A DNA stretch of 64,000 nt from Arthrobacter sp. Marseille-P9274 (GCF_946892675.1 NZ_CAMPOV010000001.1:2516033-2580032), one strand, 5' to 3'. Shown: positions 17,368-26,413, numbered from the stretch's first letter. Translations and numbers: made by a program. The notes: generated by a model not told the origin, from the sequence alone.

Positions 17368-19440
17368 CTACTTCTCGACCAGCGTCAGCACATCATAGGT
17401 GGCCACGATCTCGTCGTTCTGGTTGGTCAGCACCGCGTCCCAGGCCACCTCGCCGTACTCGTCGGTCTCCCGCGGAGTGATCTTCTTCGCGGTCAGTGTG
17501 ACGCGGATGGAGTCTCCCGCGGCCACCGGGGTCACGAAGCGCCCGTTGTCGAGGCCGTAGTTGGCCAGCACCGGCCCCGGGGCCGGCTCGACGAAGAGGC
17601 CTGCACCCCAGGCCAGCAGCAGGTAGCCGTGCGCCACGATGCCCGGGAAGAACGGATTGGCTTCCGCCGCGGCCTGGTTGGTGTGCGCGTAGAAGGTGTC
17701 CCCCGTGGAGTTGGCGAACTCGGTGATGTCCTCCAGCGTGACCTGGCGCAGGTCGGAGCGGATGGCGTCGCCGATCTTCAGTTCGGCCAGGCTCTTCCGG
17801 AACGGATGCACGTCGCCGAAGTTGCGGTCCGCACCGGTGTGCCAGACGCCGGTGATGGCGGTCAGCATGTTCGGCGAGCCCTGGATGGCCGTGCGCTGCA
17901 TGTGGTGCAGCACGGACCGGATGCCGCCGAGCTCCTCGCCGCCGCCGGCCCGGCCCGGGCCGCCGTGAACGAGGTGCGGGACGGGCGAACCATGGCCGGT
18001 CGAGGTGCGGGCGTCCTCGCGGTTGAGGACCAGCACGCGGCCGTGGTGGGCGGCAATGCCGGTCACCAGCCGGCGGGCGGCTTCGGGATCATTGGTCGCC
18101 ACAGTGGCCACCAGCGAGCCGGAGCCCATCGCCGCGAGCCGGATGGCGTCCTCGATATCCTCGTAGCCGATCACGGACGAAACGGGGCCGAAGGCTTCGC
18201 GGGAGTGCACGGCCTCCGCCTCAGCGTCCGCCCAGGTGAGGAGGACCGGGGACATGAACGCGCCGCCGTCGGCCACCCCCACGCTGCCGTCCTGGCGGGT
18301 GACCTTCGGCGCGTCCAGCGACCCGTAAGCGAGTTCGCCGCCCGCGTCCAGCATGTCCTGCACCGCGGCGCGGACATCCTCCAGCTGCTCCAGTGAAGCG
18401 AGCGCACCCATGGTCACGCCCTCGGCGCGCGGATCGCCGACGACAATGCGTTCGTCGATGCGCGCCTGGACGGCGGCGACCACGTCCTGGACCCGGTCCT
18501 TTGGCACGATGGTGCGGCGGATGGAGGTGCACTTCTGGCCGGCCTTGTTGGTCATCTCCGTGACCAGGGACTTGATGAAGGCATCGAACTCGGGCGTTCC
18601 CGGGACCGCGTCCGGCCCGAGGATCGCGGCGTTGAGCGAGTCGGCCTCGGCGGTGAAGCGGATGCCGCCCCGGGCCACGTTCGGGTGCGACTTGAGCTTG
18701 TTGGCGGTCGCGGCGGAGCCGGTGAAGGCCACAGCATCGCGGTAGTCGAGGTGGTCCAGCAGGTCGCGGGCCGACCCGGAGATCAGCTGCAGCGAACCGG
18801 CCGGCAGGATGTTCGATTCGATGATCAGCTTGACCGCGGCGGCGGTGACATAGCCGGTGGGTGTCGCCGGCTTGACGATGGTCGGAACGCCGGCGATGAA
18901 GGCCGGGGCGAACTTCTCCAGCATGCCCCAGACCGGGAAGTTGAAGGCGTTGATCTGCACCGCGACGCCGGGGATGCGGGTGTAGATGTGTTCGCCGATG
19001 AACGAGCCGTCCTTGGACAGCACCTCGGCCGGCCCGTCGATGACGACCTGGGAGTTGGGCAGCTCGCGGCGTCCCTTGGAGCCGAAGGTGAAGAGCACGC
19101 CGATGCCGCCGTCGACGTCGATCATGTTGTCGACCTTCGTGGCGCCGGAGCGGTGCGAGATCTCGTACAGCGCCTCGCGGTGGCCGTTGAGGAACTGGGC
19201 GAGCTCCTTCAGCTTCAGGGCGCGCTGGTGGAAGGTGAGCTTCCCCAGTTCGGTCTGGCCCACGGTCCGGCCGTGTTTAACGACGGCGGCGAGGTCCAGC
19301 CCTTCGGTGCTTACCTGGGCCAGGGCCTCGCCCGTGCTGGCGTCGCGGACCTCGGCTCCGGTTGCTGCGCTATCCGGCGTCCACCAGGCGTCCTGGACAA
19401 AACTCGGTACGAAATCAAGGCCAACAGTGGTTGAGGTCAT
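17368..19440 (-). CDS. paaZ: Bifunctional ring-opening enzyme PaaZ
   Basis: A 690-residue fusion that hydrolyses oxepin-CoA and oxidises the resulting semialdehyde. Residues to about 520 form an aldehyde dehydrogenase domain with the catalytic cysteine in AGQKCTS (Cys304). The C-terminal MaoC/hotdog hydratase domain has the D-x4-H motif in GDTFYAH (Asp581, His586) followed by GIVAHGYLLL. Both active sites look intact. The start MTSTTVG is chosen over an upstream in-frame ATG 13 codons earlier. It is a single-gene unit with its own operator. Confidence 0.95.
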   Translation of the reverse strand: MTSTTVGLDFVPSFVQDAWWTPDSAATGAEVRDASTGEALAQVSTEGLDLAAVVKHGRTVGQTELGKLTFHQRALKLKELAQFLNGHREALYEISHRSGATKVDNMIDVDGGIGVLFTFGSKGRRELPNSQVVIDGPAEVLSKDGSFIGEHIYTRIPGVAVQINAFNFPVWGMLEKFAPAFIAGVPTIVKPATPTGYVTAAAVKLIIESNILPAGSLQLISGSARDLLDHLDYRDAVAFTGSAATANKLKSHPNVARGGIRFTAEADSLNAAILGPDAVPGTPEFDAFIKSLVTEMTNKAGQKCTSIRRTIVPKDRVQDVVAAVQARIDERIVVGDPRAEGVTMGALASLEQLEDVRAAVQDMLDAGGELAYGSLDAPKVTRQDGSVGVADGGAFMSPVLLTWADAEAEAVHSREAFGPVSSVIGYEDIEDAIRLAAMGSGSLVATVATNDPEAARRLVTGIAAHHGRVLVLNREDARTSTGHGSPVPHLVHGGPGRAGGGEELGGIRSVLHHMQRTAIQGSPNMLTAITGVWHTGADRNFGDVHPFRKSLAELKIGDAIRSDLRQVTLEDITEFANSTGDTFYAHTNQAAAEANPFFPGIVAHGYLLLAWGAGLFVEPAPGPVLANYGLDNGRFVTPVAAGDSIRVTLTAKKITPRETDEYGEVAWDAVLTNQNDEIVATYDVLTLVEK

Positions 19441-19500
19441 CGTTGACTGCCTTTCCCCTCCCGCGGAGCTGGCCGGCATCCGACGGAAGTCATAAACAAA

Positions 19501-19519
19501 CTGAACGGTCGTTCGGTAA
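19501..19519 (-). promoter_or_regulatory. PaaR-type operator upstream of paaZ
   Basis: CTGAACGGTCGTTCGGTAA contains AACGnnCGnnCGGTAA and sits 60 bp before the paaZ ATG. Together with the site at 10562 it is one of the two closest matches to the consensus. Confidence 0.75.
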
Positions 19520-19552
19520 CGTGTCTAGCCTACATGAAGAAAGGGGGGAAGG

Positions 19553-20260
19553 TCACTGCAGCCGGCGGCGGAGCCGCTCGAGCTCGTCCTGTCCCAGGCC
19601 GTGCTCAGTGAGGTAGCGCTCGGCGTCCAGCTCCGCGACCAGCTCCACCAGCGCGCCGCGGGTCTCCTCCACCTTGGCGGCCAGGTCCGGGCCCGAGATG
19701 TAGCGCTCCACCGGGTGGCGGTACGGGCTGATCCGGTGCCATTCGTTGATGCCGCGAAGGCCGAACTCATAGTGGTCCGCGATCGTTTCCGCGGACTCTC
19801 CACGCAGCTGCAGGAGCAGCGTGGCGACCAGCCCGGTCCGGTCCCGGCCGGCGGAGCAGTGGACGACGACGGCCCCCTCGGCCTCCGCCAGGACCCGCGC
19901 AATGGCGACGATATTGCCGGGGAACAGGCGCAGGTTGTCCGGATACTGCCGCGGATGCGACATGTACGGTGCGGCCAGCCGGCGGAACTCCTCGTGGTCG
20001 GGCTCCTCCGTGGGGCAGTTCAGCAGCGTGAAGAGCGAACGGGCCTCCGGCGGCACGTCCGGATCCGTCTCGCGGCGCGACCGCTCGCCGTCGTTGCGCA
20101 GATCGACGATGGTGCGCACGCCGTCGTCGTACATTTGCCGCCAGCCCGCCTCGGTCAGCCATTCGGCGCGGCCCATGCCGTAGATGTCCCCGGCGATCCG
20201 GCGGGCGTTGACCGCCCCTTCCCAGTGCACCCGATTGATCGAGTCCGGCCCGGCGCCCAT
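19553..20260 (-). CDS. Protein-tyrosine/serine phosphatase
   Basis: A 235-residue dual-specificity-like phosphatase with the P-loop HCSAGRDRTG (Cys135, Arg141) of the Y_phosphatase3/LipA type found in actinobacteria and mycobacteria. No signal peptide is visible. The start MGAGPDS is chosen because its ATG overlaps the upstream acetyltransferase stop (TGATG), implying coupling. The substrate may be a protein or a phosphoinositide. Confidence 0.85.
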   Translation of the reverse strand: MGAGPDSINRVHWEGAVNARRIAGDIYGMGRAEWLTEAGWRQMYDDGVRTIVDLRNDGERSRRETDPDVPPEARSLFTLLNCPTEEPDHEEFRRLAAPYMSHPRQYPDNLRLFPGNIVAIARVLAEAEGAVVVHCSAGRDRTGLVATLLLQLRGESAETIADHYEFGLRGINEWHRISPYRHPVERYISGPDLAAKVEETRGALVELVAELDAERYLTEHGLGQDELERLRRRLQ

Positions 20261-20892
20261 CAGGCCCGGCTCCCGACGCCGGCCCGCGGCGTACCGGACG
20301 GACCGACCTTCTCCAGCCGCGCGTGCAGCCCGCGCCGGACTATCGGCCATTCACTGTCCAGCACGGAGTAGACCACGGTGTCCCGCAGGGTGCCATCCGG
20401 CATTTTGGTGTGGTTGCGCAGCACGCCGTCCTGCTTGGCGCCGAGGCGTTCGATCGCTGCGCGGGACTGGTGGTTCATCCAGTGCGTGCGGAACTCCACG
20501 GCGCGGCAGCCCAGCGTTTCAAACGCATGCGTCATGAGGAGCAGCTTGCTGTCCGGGTTGGTCCCGGTGCCCTGGGTGCTGGCCCGGTTCCAGGTGTAGC
20601 CGATCTCTACCCGCGGTGTCGCGGCGTCGATGTTGCAGAAGGTCGTCATGCCCAGTACGACGTCGTCGGCCAGGCGCCGTACGGTGAACGGCAGCATGGA
20701 GCCCTCCTCCTGCTTCTCGAGGCGCTGCCGGATCTCCAGCTCCATGGTTTCCGGGGAGGGCACCCGCGTGTACCAGAGATTCCACAGCTCTCCGTCGCGG
20801 ACGGCGTCCTCCAGCTCCGGCATGTGGCTCATCCGCAGCGGCTGCAGCCGGACGTACTTGCCGACCAGGGACAGCGGTTCAAACAAGGGCAT
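20260..20892 (-). CDS. GNAT family N-acetyltransferase (RimJ/RimL type)
   Basis: A 210-residue acetyltransferase. N-terminal VRLQPLRMSHMPEL and the core GYTWNRASTQGTGTNPDSKL (acetyl-CoA loop), then FRTHWMNHQSRAAIERLGA, are characteristic of the RimJ/RimL branch. The start MPLFEPLSL is preferred to an upstream ATG seven codons earlier. It is translationally coupled to the phosphatase gene downstream. The acetylated substrate is unknown. Confidence 0.82.
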   Translation of the reverse strand: MPLFEPLSLVGKYVRLQPLRMSHMPELEDAVRDGELWNLWYTRVPSPETMELEIRQRLEKQEEGSMLPFTVRRLADDVVLGMTTFCNIDAATPRVEIGYTWNRASTQGTGTNPDSKLLLMTHAFETLGCRAVEFRTHWMNHQSRAAIERLGAKQDGVLRNHTKMPDGTLRDTVVYSVLDSEWPIVRRGLHARLEKVGPSGTPRAGVGSRA

Positions 20893-20947
20893 GGATTCAT
20901 CGTAGACAACCATTCCGCCCGGGGAGAGGATCGTCTAGCGTGTAGCC

Positions 20948-21817
20948 ATGGTTCCTGAAGTGGATTACCGCGCCGGCAAGTCCCTCCGTACCGCCATGCT
21001 GGCGGCCCTGTCGGCGGCCGCGCTGGCCGGAGCCGCGGCGTCGCCCGCAGCCGCCGGGCCCAAAACCATGGACCTCGTGGCGCTGGGCGATTCCTACTCC
21101 GCCGGGGTGGGTGCCGGTCCGCTGCAGGAGAGCCCCCTTGGGTCGGGCACCGAATGCCTGGTCGCCGCGCCGGGCTATGCGGAGGCGCTGGCCCGGCTGC
21201 CCGCGGTGGGCACGGCGGCCACCGCGGCGTGCTCCGGCGCGACCAGCAACCAGGTTCCGCACCAGGTGTCGGCCGCACGGGAGCTGGGGGTCCTCGGCAA
21301 GCAGACCGAGCTCGTCACCGTCACCGCCGGCGCCAACGACATCCATTACGAAGGCATCATCGCGGCCTGTGCCCTGGGCACCGTTACTTTCTGCCGGGCT
21401 GCCGTCGATGCGGCGGTGGTGACGGCACGCATCAAGGTGGCACCCCGGCTTGCCGCCGACTACCGGCTGATCCACCGGGCCGCCCCTCGTGCCGATATCG
21501 CCGCGATCGGGTATCCGCACTTGTTCGCCGACGGCGGCGCCGGGCCGGTGATGAGCGCGGACGCAGCCGCCGTGTTCAATGACGGAGTTGACGAACTCAA
21601 CGGCATCATTGAACAGGCCACCCGGACATCGCCGCGCACGCTTTACGTGGATGTAGTGGACGACTTCGAGGGCCACGAGATCGGTTCGCCGGACCCCTGG
21701 ATCAACCTGGACTCCTACCCGGCGGCCGACGGCACGGACTTCCACCCCACGGCCGAAGGTTATGCCCAGGGCTACGCCGCCGCCGTGGCCGCCGAGGTGA
21801 AGTCCCTCAGCCGCTAG
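20948..21817 (+). CDS. Secreted SGNH/GDSL lipase or esterase
   Basis: A 289-residue secreted hydrolase. A signal peptide with a hydrophobic Ala-rich core ends near SPAAAG (residues 32-37). The SGNH blocks are GDSYSAG (Ser49), AGAND and the C-terminal DFHPTAEGY with Asp/His. It probably hydrolyses lipid or polysaccharide esters outside the cell. The stop codon directly abuts the stop of the convergent paaH gene. Confidence 0.88.
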   Translation: MVPEVDYRAGKSLRTAMLAALSAAALAGAAASPAAAGPKTMDLVALGDSYSAGVGAGPLQESPLGSGTECLVAAPGYAEALARLPAVGTAATAACSGATSNQVPHQVSAARELGVLGKQTELVTVTAGANDIHYEGIIAACALGTVTFCRAAVDAAVVTARIKVAPRLAADYRLIHRAAPRADIAAIGYPHLFADGGAGPVMSADAAAVFNDGVDELNGIIEQATRTSPRTLYVDVVDDFEGHEIGSPDPWINLDSYPAADGTDFHPTAEGYAQGYAAAVAAEVKSLSR

Positions 21818-22681
21818 TCAGCTGTCCCAGCTGAAGAAGCCCTTGCCGGTCTTGCGGCCGAGCTCGCCCTTGGCCACCTTGTCCCGCAGGATCTGCGGCG
21901 GGGCGAAACGGTCGCCCAGCGTGGTGTGCAGGTACTCCGCGATGCCCAGCCGGATGTCCAGGCCCACGATGTCCGTGGTCTTGAGCGGGCCGACGGGATG
22001 CTTGTACCCGAGGACCATGGCGGCGTCGATGTCCTCGGCGGAGGCCACGCCTTCCTCCACCATCCGCATGGCTTCCAGGGCGATGGCCACGCCGAGGCGG
22101 GAGGAGGCAAAACCGGGGGCATCGTGGACAACGACCGCGGTCTTCCCCAGGGCTTCGACCCACCCCTTGGAAGCGGCGGCCAGTTCCGTAGAGGTCTGCG
22201 GCGCCAGGACGACCTCGACCAGCTGCGAGGCCGGGACCGGGTTGAAGAAGTGCAGGCCGCAGAAGCTGCCCGGACGCTGGAGCTGTTCGGCGAGCTTGCC
22301 GATGGACAGCGACGAGGTATTGGTGGCCAGCCACGCCGTCGGCGCCAGCTGCCCCTCGACGGCCTTCAGGGCCGTCGACTTCAGCTCGAAGTCCTCCGGC
22401 ACGGCTTCGACAACAAGGCCGCACGGGCCGAAAGCGGCGTAGTCGACGGAAACGGCCAGCCGCTTCGTCAGTCCCTCGATGGTTTCCGTGGTGGTGCCGC
22501 GCTCCACGCTCTTGAGCAGCGCATCGGTCACGCGGCGGCGGGCGCCTTCGGCCGCGTCCTCGTCGCGTTCAACGACGACGACGCTGGCACCGGCGGTCAG
22601 GAAGGCATGCGCGATGCCGGCTCCCATCCGCCCGCCGCCCAGCACGCCGACTTTTTCCGGCACTGATTGCACTGCGTTCAT
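21818..22681 (-). CDS. paaH: 3-hydroxyacyl-CoA dehydrogenase PaaH
   Basis: The NAD-dependent dehydrogenase that oxidises 3-hydroxyadipyl-CoA, 287 residues. The Rossmann motif GGGRMGAGIA starts at residue 15, with the catalytic region GLHFFNPVPASQLVEVV and the C-terminal helical domain (GFASSRLGVAIALEAMRM). It overlaps the preceding crotonase gene by 4 bp. Third gene of the thiolase-paaF-paaH operon. Confidence 0.9.
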   Translation of the reverse strand: MNAVQSVPEKVGVLGGGRMGAGIAHAFLTAGASVVVVERDEDAAEGARRRVTDALLKSVERGTTTETIEGLTKRLAVSVDYAAFGPCGLVVEAVPEDFELKSTALKAVEGQLAPTAWLATNTSSLSIGKLAEQLQRPGSFCGLHFFNPVPASQLVEVVLAPQTSTELAAASKGWVEALGKTAVVVHDAPGFASSRLGVAIALEAMRMVEEGVASAEDIDAAMVLGYKHPVGPLKTTDIVGLDIRLGIAEYLHTTLGDRFAPPQILRDKVAKGELGRKTGKGFFSWDS

Positions 22682-23454
22682 TTCTTCTTGTCTTTCTTCT
22701 TGTCCAGGAAGGCCTGCATGCGGTCGAACTTCGCCTCGGATTCGAACAGAATCCCCTGGGCGATCGTGTCGATCACCGGATGGACCTCGCGCGGGGTATG
22801 GAAAACACTCTTGGTGATGCGCACGGCCAGAGGGTCCTGGGCCCCGATCCGGTCCGCCAACGCGTGGGCCGCGCCGATGAGCTGCCCGGCCGGATGGATC
22901 TCCGTAACCAGCCGGGCGGCCAGGGCCTCCTCGGCATTGAGGATCCGGCCGGCGAGCAGGATCTCCTTGGCCAGCGGCTCCCCCACGAGTTCCTTCAGCC
23001 GCCAGGTCGCCCCGGCGGCCGCCATGATGCCGAGGTTGGTCTCCGGCTGGCCGATCTTGACGGTGTCCGTCGCGATGCGGAAGTCGGCCGCGTAGGCCAG
23101 TTCGGCCCCGCCGCCCAGTGCGAAGCCGTCCAGCGCGGCGATGACCGGCATGGGCAGTTGCGCGATCCGGTTGAAGATCGTGGAGTTGATGCCCGCAAGC
23201 GCGTCCTCGCGGCGCCGCTCCCGCAGCTGCCCGATGTCAGCCCCGGAGGCGAAGATGCCCTTGCCGTTGACTTCGGTGCCGGACATGATCAGGATCCGCG
23301 GCTCGCGCTCGAGGACCGAGCAGGCTGCGTGCAGCTCGTCGACCATGGCCTGGTCGATCGCGTTGCGGACCTCGGGCCGGTTCAGCTTCAGGTGGACGCG
23401 GTCGTCGCGCTCATCGACCAGCAGCGTCTTGAATTCGTGGGAGGCGAAGAGCAT
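22678..23454 (-). CDS. paaF: Enoyl-CoA hydratase PaaF
   Basis: A crotonase of 258 residues, hydrating 2,3-dehydroadipyl-CoA. FASGADIGQLRERR and LDGFALGGGAELAYAADF form the oxyanion hole; a Glu is present in GQPETNLGI. A Lys-rich tail (DKKKDKKK) is unusual for the family but harmless. It overlaps its neighbours on both sides, so it is coupled to the thiolase and to paaH. Confidence 0.87.
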   Translation of the reverse strand: MLFASHEFKTLLVDERDDRVHLKLNRPEVRNAIDQAMVDELHAACSVLEREPRILIMSGTEVNGKGIFASGADIGQLRERRREDALAGINSTIFNRIAQLPMPVIAALDGFALGGGAELAYAADFRIATDTVKIGQPETNLGIMAAAGATWRLKELVGEPLAKEILLAGRILNAEEALAARLVTEIHPAGQLIGAAHALADRIGAQDPLAVRITKSVFHTPREVHPVIDTIAQGILFESEAKFDRMQAFLDKKKDKKK

Positions 23455-24668
23455 CAGACCCGCTCAACGATCATCGAGGTGCCCTGGCCAACGCCAACGC
23501 ACATCGTGGCGAGGCCGCGGCGGGCGTCCTCACGCTCCATGCGGCCCAGCAGGGTGACCACCAGACGCGAGCCGCTGGAACCCAGCGGATGGCCCAAAGC
23601 GATCGCGCCGCCGTCGTTGTTCACGATTCCCTGGTCCAGCTTCAGCTCGCGCAGCACCGCCAGCGACTGGGTGGCGAAGGCCTCGTTCAACTCGACGGCG
23701 CCGAGGTCGTCGATGCTCCAGCCGGCGCGCTCCAGCACCTTCCGGGTGGCCGGGACGGGCCCGACGCCCATGATCTCGGGGGCGACGCCGGCGGATGCGC
23801 CGTCGACAACCCGTGCCCGCGGGGTAAGGCCGAACTTCTGCACCGCGGCCTCGGAGGCGACGACGATGGCGGAGGCGCCGTCGTTCAGCGAGCTTGAGTT
23901 GCCGGCGGTCACGACGCCGCCGGGCTTGATGATGGATTTCAGGCCTGCGAGGACCTCCATGCTGGTGCCCGCGCGGGGGCCCTCGTCCGTCTCCACCATG
24001 GTGGTGGCGCCCTTGCGTCCGTGGACCGCGACGGGGACGATCTCGTCCTTGAGGCGGCCGCCCTCGATCGCAGCGATGGCGCGCTCGTGCGACTGCACGG
24101 CAAAGGCGTCCGCGTCCTCGCGGGAAATGTTGTAGACCTCGGCGACTTCCTCGGCCGTTTCCGGCATGGAGTACGTCATCTTGCCGCCGCGCGACAGGTC
24201 GCCGTGGGTGAAGTGGTGGTTCACGAAGCGCCAGCCGATCGACGTGTCGAACTGCTCGCCCGGCTTGGCGAAGGCCTTGGCAGGCTTCTCCTGCACCCAG
24301 GGCGCCCGGCTCATGGATTCCACGCCGCCGGCGACAACGATGTCCGCCGCTCCGGCCTTGATCATGTGGGAGGCCATGATAATGGCGCTGAGGCCGGAGG
24401 CGCACAGGCGGTTCACGGTGATCCCGGGTACCTGGTCCGCGTAGCCGGCGAGCAGCCAGGCCATCCGCGCGACGTTGCGGTTCTCCTCGCCGGCGCCGTT
24501 GGCATTGCCGAAGATGACTTCGTCCACCGCGTCCGGATCGATGCCCGCGCGCTGGACGGCTTCCTTGACCACCAGCGCGGCCAGGTCATCCGGCCGGACC
24601 GAGGACAAAGCGCCTCCGTAGCGGCCCACCGGGGTCCGGGCCCCGCCAATCAGGAATGCTTCAGCCAT
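23454..24668 (-). CDS. paaJ: Acyl-CoA thiolase PaaJ-like
   Basis: A 404-residue thiolase, expected to cleave 3-oxoadipyl-CoA to succinyl-CoA and acetyl-CoA. The nucleophile is in NRLCASG (Cys89), the late motifs are GGAIALGHPLG and CVGVGQG. The start MAEAFLIG is preferred over a longer in-frame reading that would cross the operator. General acetyl-CoA acetyltransferase activity is possible, but the operator and partners argue for phenylacetate use. Confidence 0.87.
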   Translation of the reverse strand: MAEAFLIGGARTPVGRYGGALSSVRPDDLAALVVKEAVQRAGIDPDAVDEVIFGNANGAGEENRNVARMAWLLAGYADQVPGITVNRLCASGLSAIIMASHMIKAGAADIVVAGGVESMSRAPWVQEKPAKAFAKPGEQFDTSIGWRFVNHHFTHGDLSRGGKMTYSMPETAEEVAEVYNISREDADAFAVQSHERAIAAIEGGRLKDEIVPVAVHGRKGATTMVETDEGPRAGTSMEVLAGLKSIIKPGGVVTAGNSSSLNDGASAIVVASEAAVQKFGLTPRARVVDGASAGVAPEIMGVGPVPATRKVLERAGWSIDDLGAVELNEAFATQSLAVLRELKLDQGIVNNDGGAIALGHPLGSSGSRLVVTLLGRMEREDARRGLATMCVGVGQGTSMIVERV

Positions 24669-24738
24669 TGAAAGTCCCTCGAGTCTGTGTTCTGTGGGTT
24701 CCGTCAGCCGGTTCGCGCGGGAGCAGCCCGGGCAGAAA

Positions 24739-24757
24739 TTACCGACCGACCGTTCTA
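24739..24757 (-). promoter_or_regulatory. PaaR-type operator upstream of the thiolase operon
   Basis: TTACCGACCGACCGTTCTA; the reverse complement contains AACGGTCGGTCGGTAA, fitting the shared consensus. It is 70 bp before the thiolase ATG. The last two bases differ from the paaA and paaZ sites. Confidence 0.7.
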
Positions 24758-24852
24758 TAAAGAATCCCACGCAGGGTTGCGGCGGTCAACTGCGCCGATC
24801 CATGAGGCGCAATAATTCCGCGCCGGGGCGCCCGCCGCGCCAGGACCGTTGG

Positions 24853-25341
24853 CTAGCCCAGCGTCCGCTCGTAGAGTGCCACCAGTTCGGGCACGGGAGT
24901 CTGCGGGACCGGCTCCGAGTCCTCGCCGGCGAGGATGGCCGCCAGCTGTTCGAAGCAGCTGTGCCAGCCGGCGGCGACCTTGGCCCGGGTCTGCGGGTCC
25001 TGGAGCGTGTTGGTCATCATGAGCCGGCATCCCTCAGCGTCGGGATGCAGCTGCCAGCGCAGGACTTCCTCATCCCAGGTGAAGGCCAGCCGGTTCTCGG
25101 ACTCGAACTCCAGCACCTCGCCGTGGACAGGTTCCTCGCCGGGAAACAGGAATTCGATCCGGCCGCCGGCGCGTTCCTCGAGCCTGACGCGGCAGGGGAA
25201 CCAGGCGGAGAGCTGCTCGTCCACCGTCAGGGCCTGCCATACGCGTGAGAGGCTCTGGCCGAACCGGCAACGGAACCGCAGCAGGGACCCGCCGTCGATA
25301 GTGCTGTCGAGGCTCACATGGATCCGGAAGGCATCATTCAT
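24853..25341 (-). CDS. SRPBCC (AHSA1-like) domain protein
   Basis: A 162-residue SRPBCC/START-like protein, read from MNDAFRIHVSLD. The core TVDEQLSAWF, GGRIEFLFPGEEPVHGEVLE and FTWDEEVLRWQLHP follow the AHSA1 pattern, a hydrophobic-ligand cavity fold. It overlaps the preceding SRPBCC gene by 8 bp. Function unknown; many such proteins bind lipids or act with toxin-like regulators, but nothing here decides. Confidence 0.78.
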   Translation of the reverse strand: MNDAFRIHVSLDSTIDGGSLLRFRCRFGQSLSRVWQALTVDEQLSAWFPCRVRLEERAGGRIEFLFPGEEPVHGEVLEFESENRLAFTWDEEVLRWQLHPDAEGCRLMMTNTLQDPQTRAKVAAGWHSCFEQLAAILAGEDSEPVPQTPVPELVALYERTLG

Positions 25342-25810
25342 GCGAAGCCTCCCGCCGGGCCTCCGCCGCGGCGGCGATGTCATACAGGTCCTGGTTGATG
25401 GCCTTCCGGGCGGCGTGCATCCCCAGCTTGCCGAACAGCGCCATCGCCAGCCGATGCTTCCAGCCGGGATTCTGCGCCTCGGCTCCGAAGGACAGCCGCA
25501 GCTGGGTGCCCTCCCCTGCCGGTGTGAGCGTGAACCTCGTCGTGTAGTCGGTGCCGCCGGACGCCGCCTTGACCGTCGTCGAACCCGGAGCATCCACGGC
25601 CGCGACCCACATTTCCTCGGTGGCTTCCTTGCCCAGCATCCTGCGCGTCTCCCGCCAGCGGAAGCCCTCGCGGTAGGTGCCCGGCGTCAGGATTTCGACG
25701 CCGGTCACTCCCGAGAGGGTCGTCGGGGACCGGCCGATGTCGGTGAGCACGTCCCACACGACGTCGGCGGGCGCGTCAATATAGCGGTCCAGTTCCAGCC
25801 CATAGGTCAT
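25334..25810 (-). CDS. SRPBCC family protein (polyketide cyclase-like)
   Basis: A 158-residue SRPBCC protein starting MTYGLELDRYIDAP, with VVWDVLTDIGRSP and the C-terminal helix region (WKHRLAMALFGKLGMHAARK). It forms a two-gene unit with the following SRPBCC gene. Two paralogous cavity-fold proteins in one operon suggest a shared ligand, but none can be named. Confidence 0.78.
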   Translation of the reverse strand: MTYGLELDRYIDAPADVVWDVLTDIGRSPTTLSGVTGVEILTPGTYREGFRWRETRRMLGKEATEEMWVAAVDAPGSTTVKAASGGTDYTTRFTLTPAGEGTQLRLSFGAEAQNPGWKHRLAMALFGKLGMHAARKAINQDLYDIAAAAEARREASHE

Positions 25811-25975
25811 CGGCGGCCTCCCCTCATCGCGGCGTTGCTTGCCCTCACAGTAGCGGATGCCCCGCGGCGGGGCGGGCAAGGCCACGGCGCGGTGGGCAAG
25901 TAGATGGGGCAAACAGGACAAAAGCTGTCCGCCGATCCCCTGTTGCCGGTGCCCGCGGATCCCTAGAGTCGGTGC

Positions 25976-26413
25976 ATGACCTTCAACATCCAGGTAGCGG
26001 TGGACAGCGCCGATCCGCATAAGCAGGCCGACTGGTGGGCGGAAACCTTGGGGTGGATCGTGGAACCGACAGACCAGGAGTTCGTCTCGGACATGATCGC
26101 CAAAGGCTACGCCAGCGACGAGGACACGATCATCCACAACGGTGTCCGGGTCTGGAAACCCGGGGCCGCGATCTGTCCGGCCAGCGAGTCCGGCGAGCGC
26201 GGCCGTCGGCGAATCCTCTTCCAGACCGTGCCGGAGCCCAAAACGACCAAGAACCGCGTGCACTGGGATGTGGACCTTGCTGGCGAAGACAAGGACGAGG
26301 CCAGGGCGAGGCTCGAAGCGCGGGGGGCGACGTTCCTGCATGACGGACGGGAGGGCCCGCACATCTGGTACACGATGGCCGATCCAGAGGGCAACGAGTT
26401 CTGCATCTCCTGA
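25976..26413 (+). CDS. VOC family protein (glyoxalase-like)
   Basis: A 145-residue vicinal-oxygen-chelate protein: N-terminal NIQVAVDSADPHKQADWW, central NRVHWDVDL and C-terminal MADPEGNEFCIS are typical metal-site strands of the Glyoxalase_6 type. Substrate unknown. It is divergent from the SRPBCC pair and 48 bp before menB. Confidence 0.8.
   Translation: MTFNIQVAVDSADPHKQADWWAETLGWIVEPTDQEFVSDMIAKGYASDEDTIIHNGVRVWKPGAAICPASESGERGRRRILFQTVPEPKTTKNRVHWDVDLAGEDKDEARARLEARGATFLHDGREGPHIWYTMADPEGNEFCIS

Noticed and set aside
20260-20350. Longer phosphatase reading with 30 extra N-terminal residues
   Set aside because: The extra sequence overlaps the acetyltransferase end; the TGATG overlap at 20258-20262 gives a better start.
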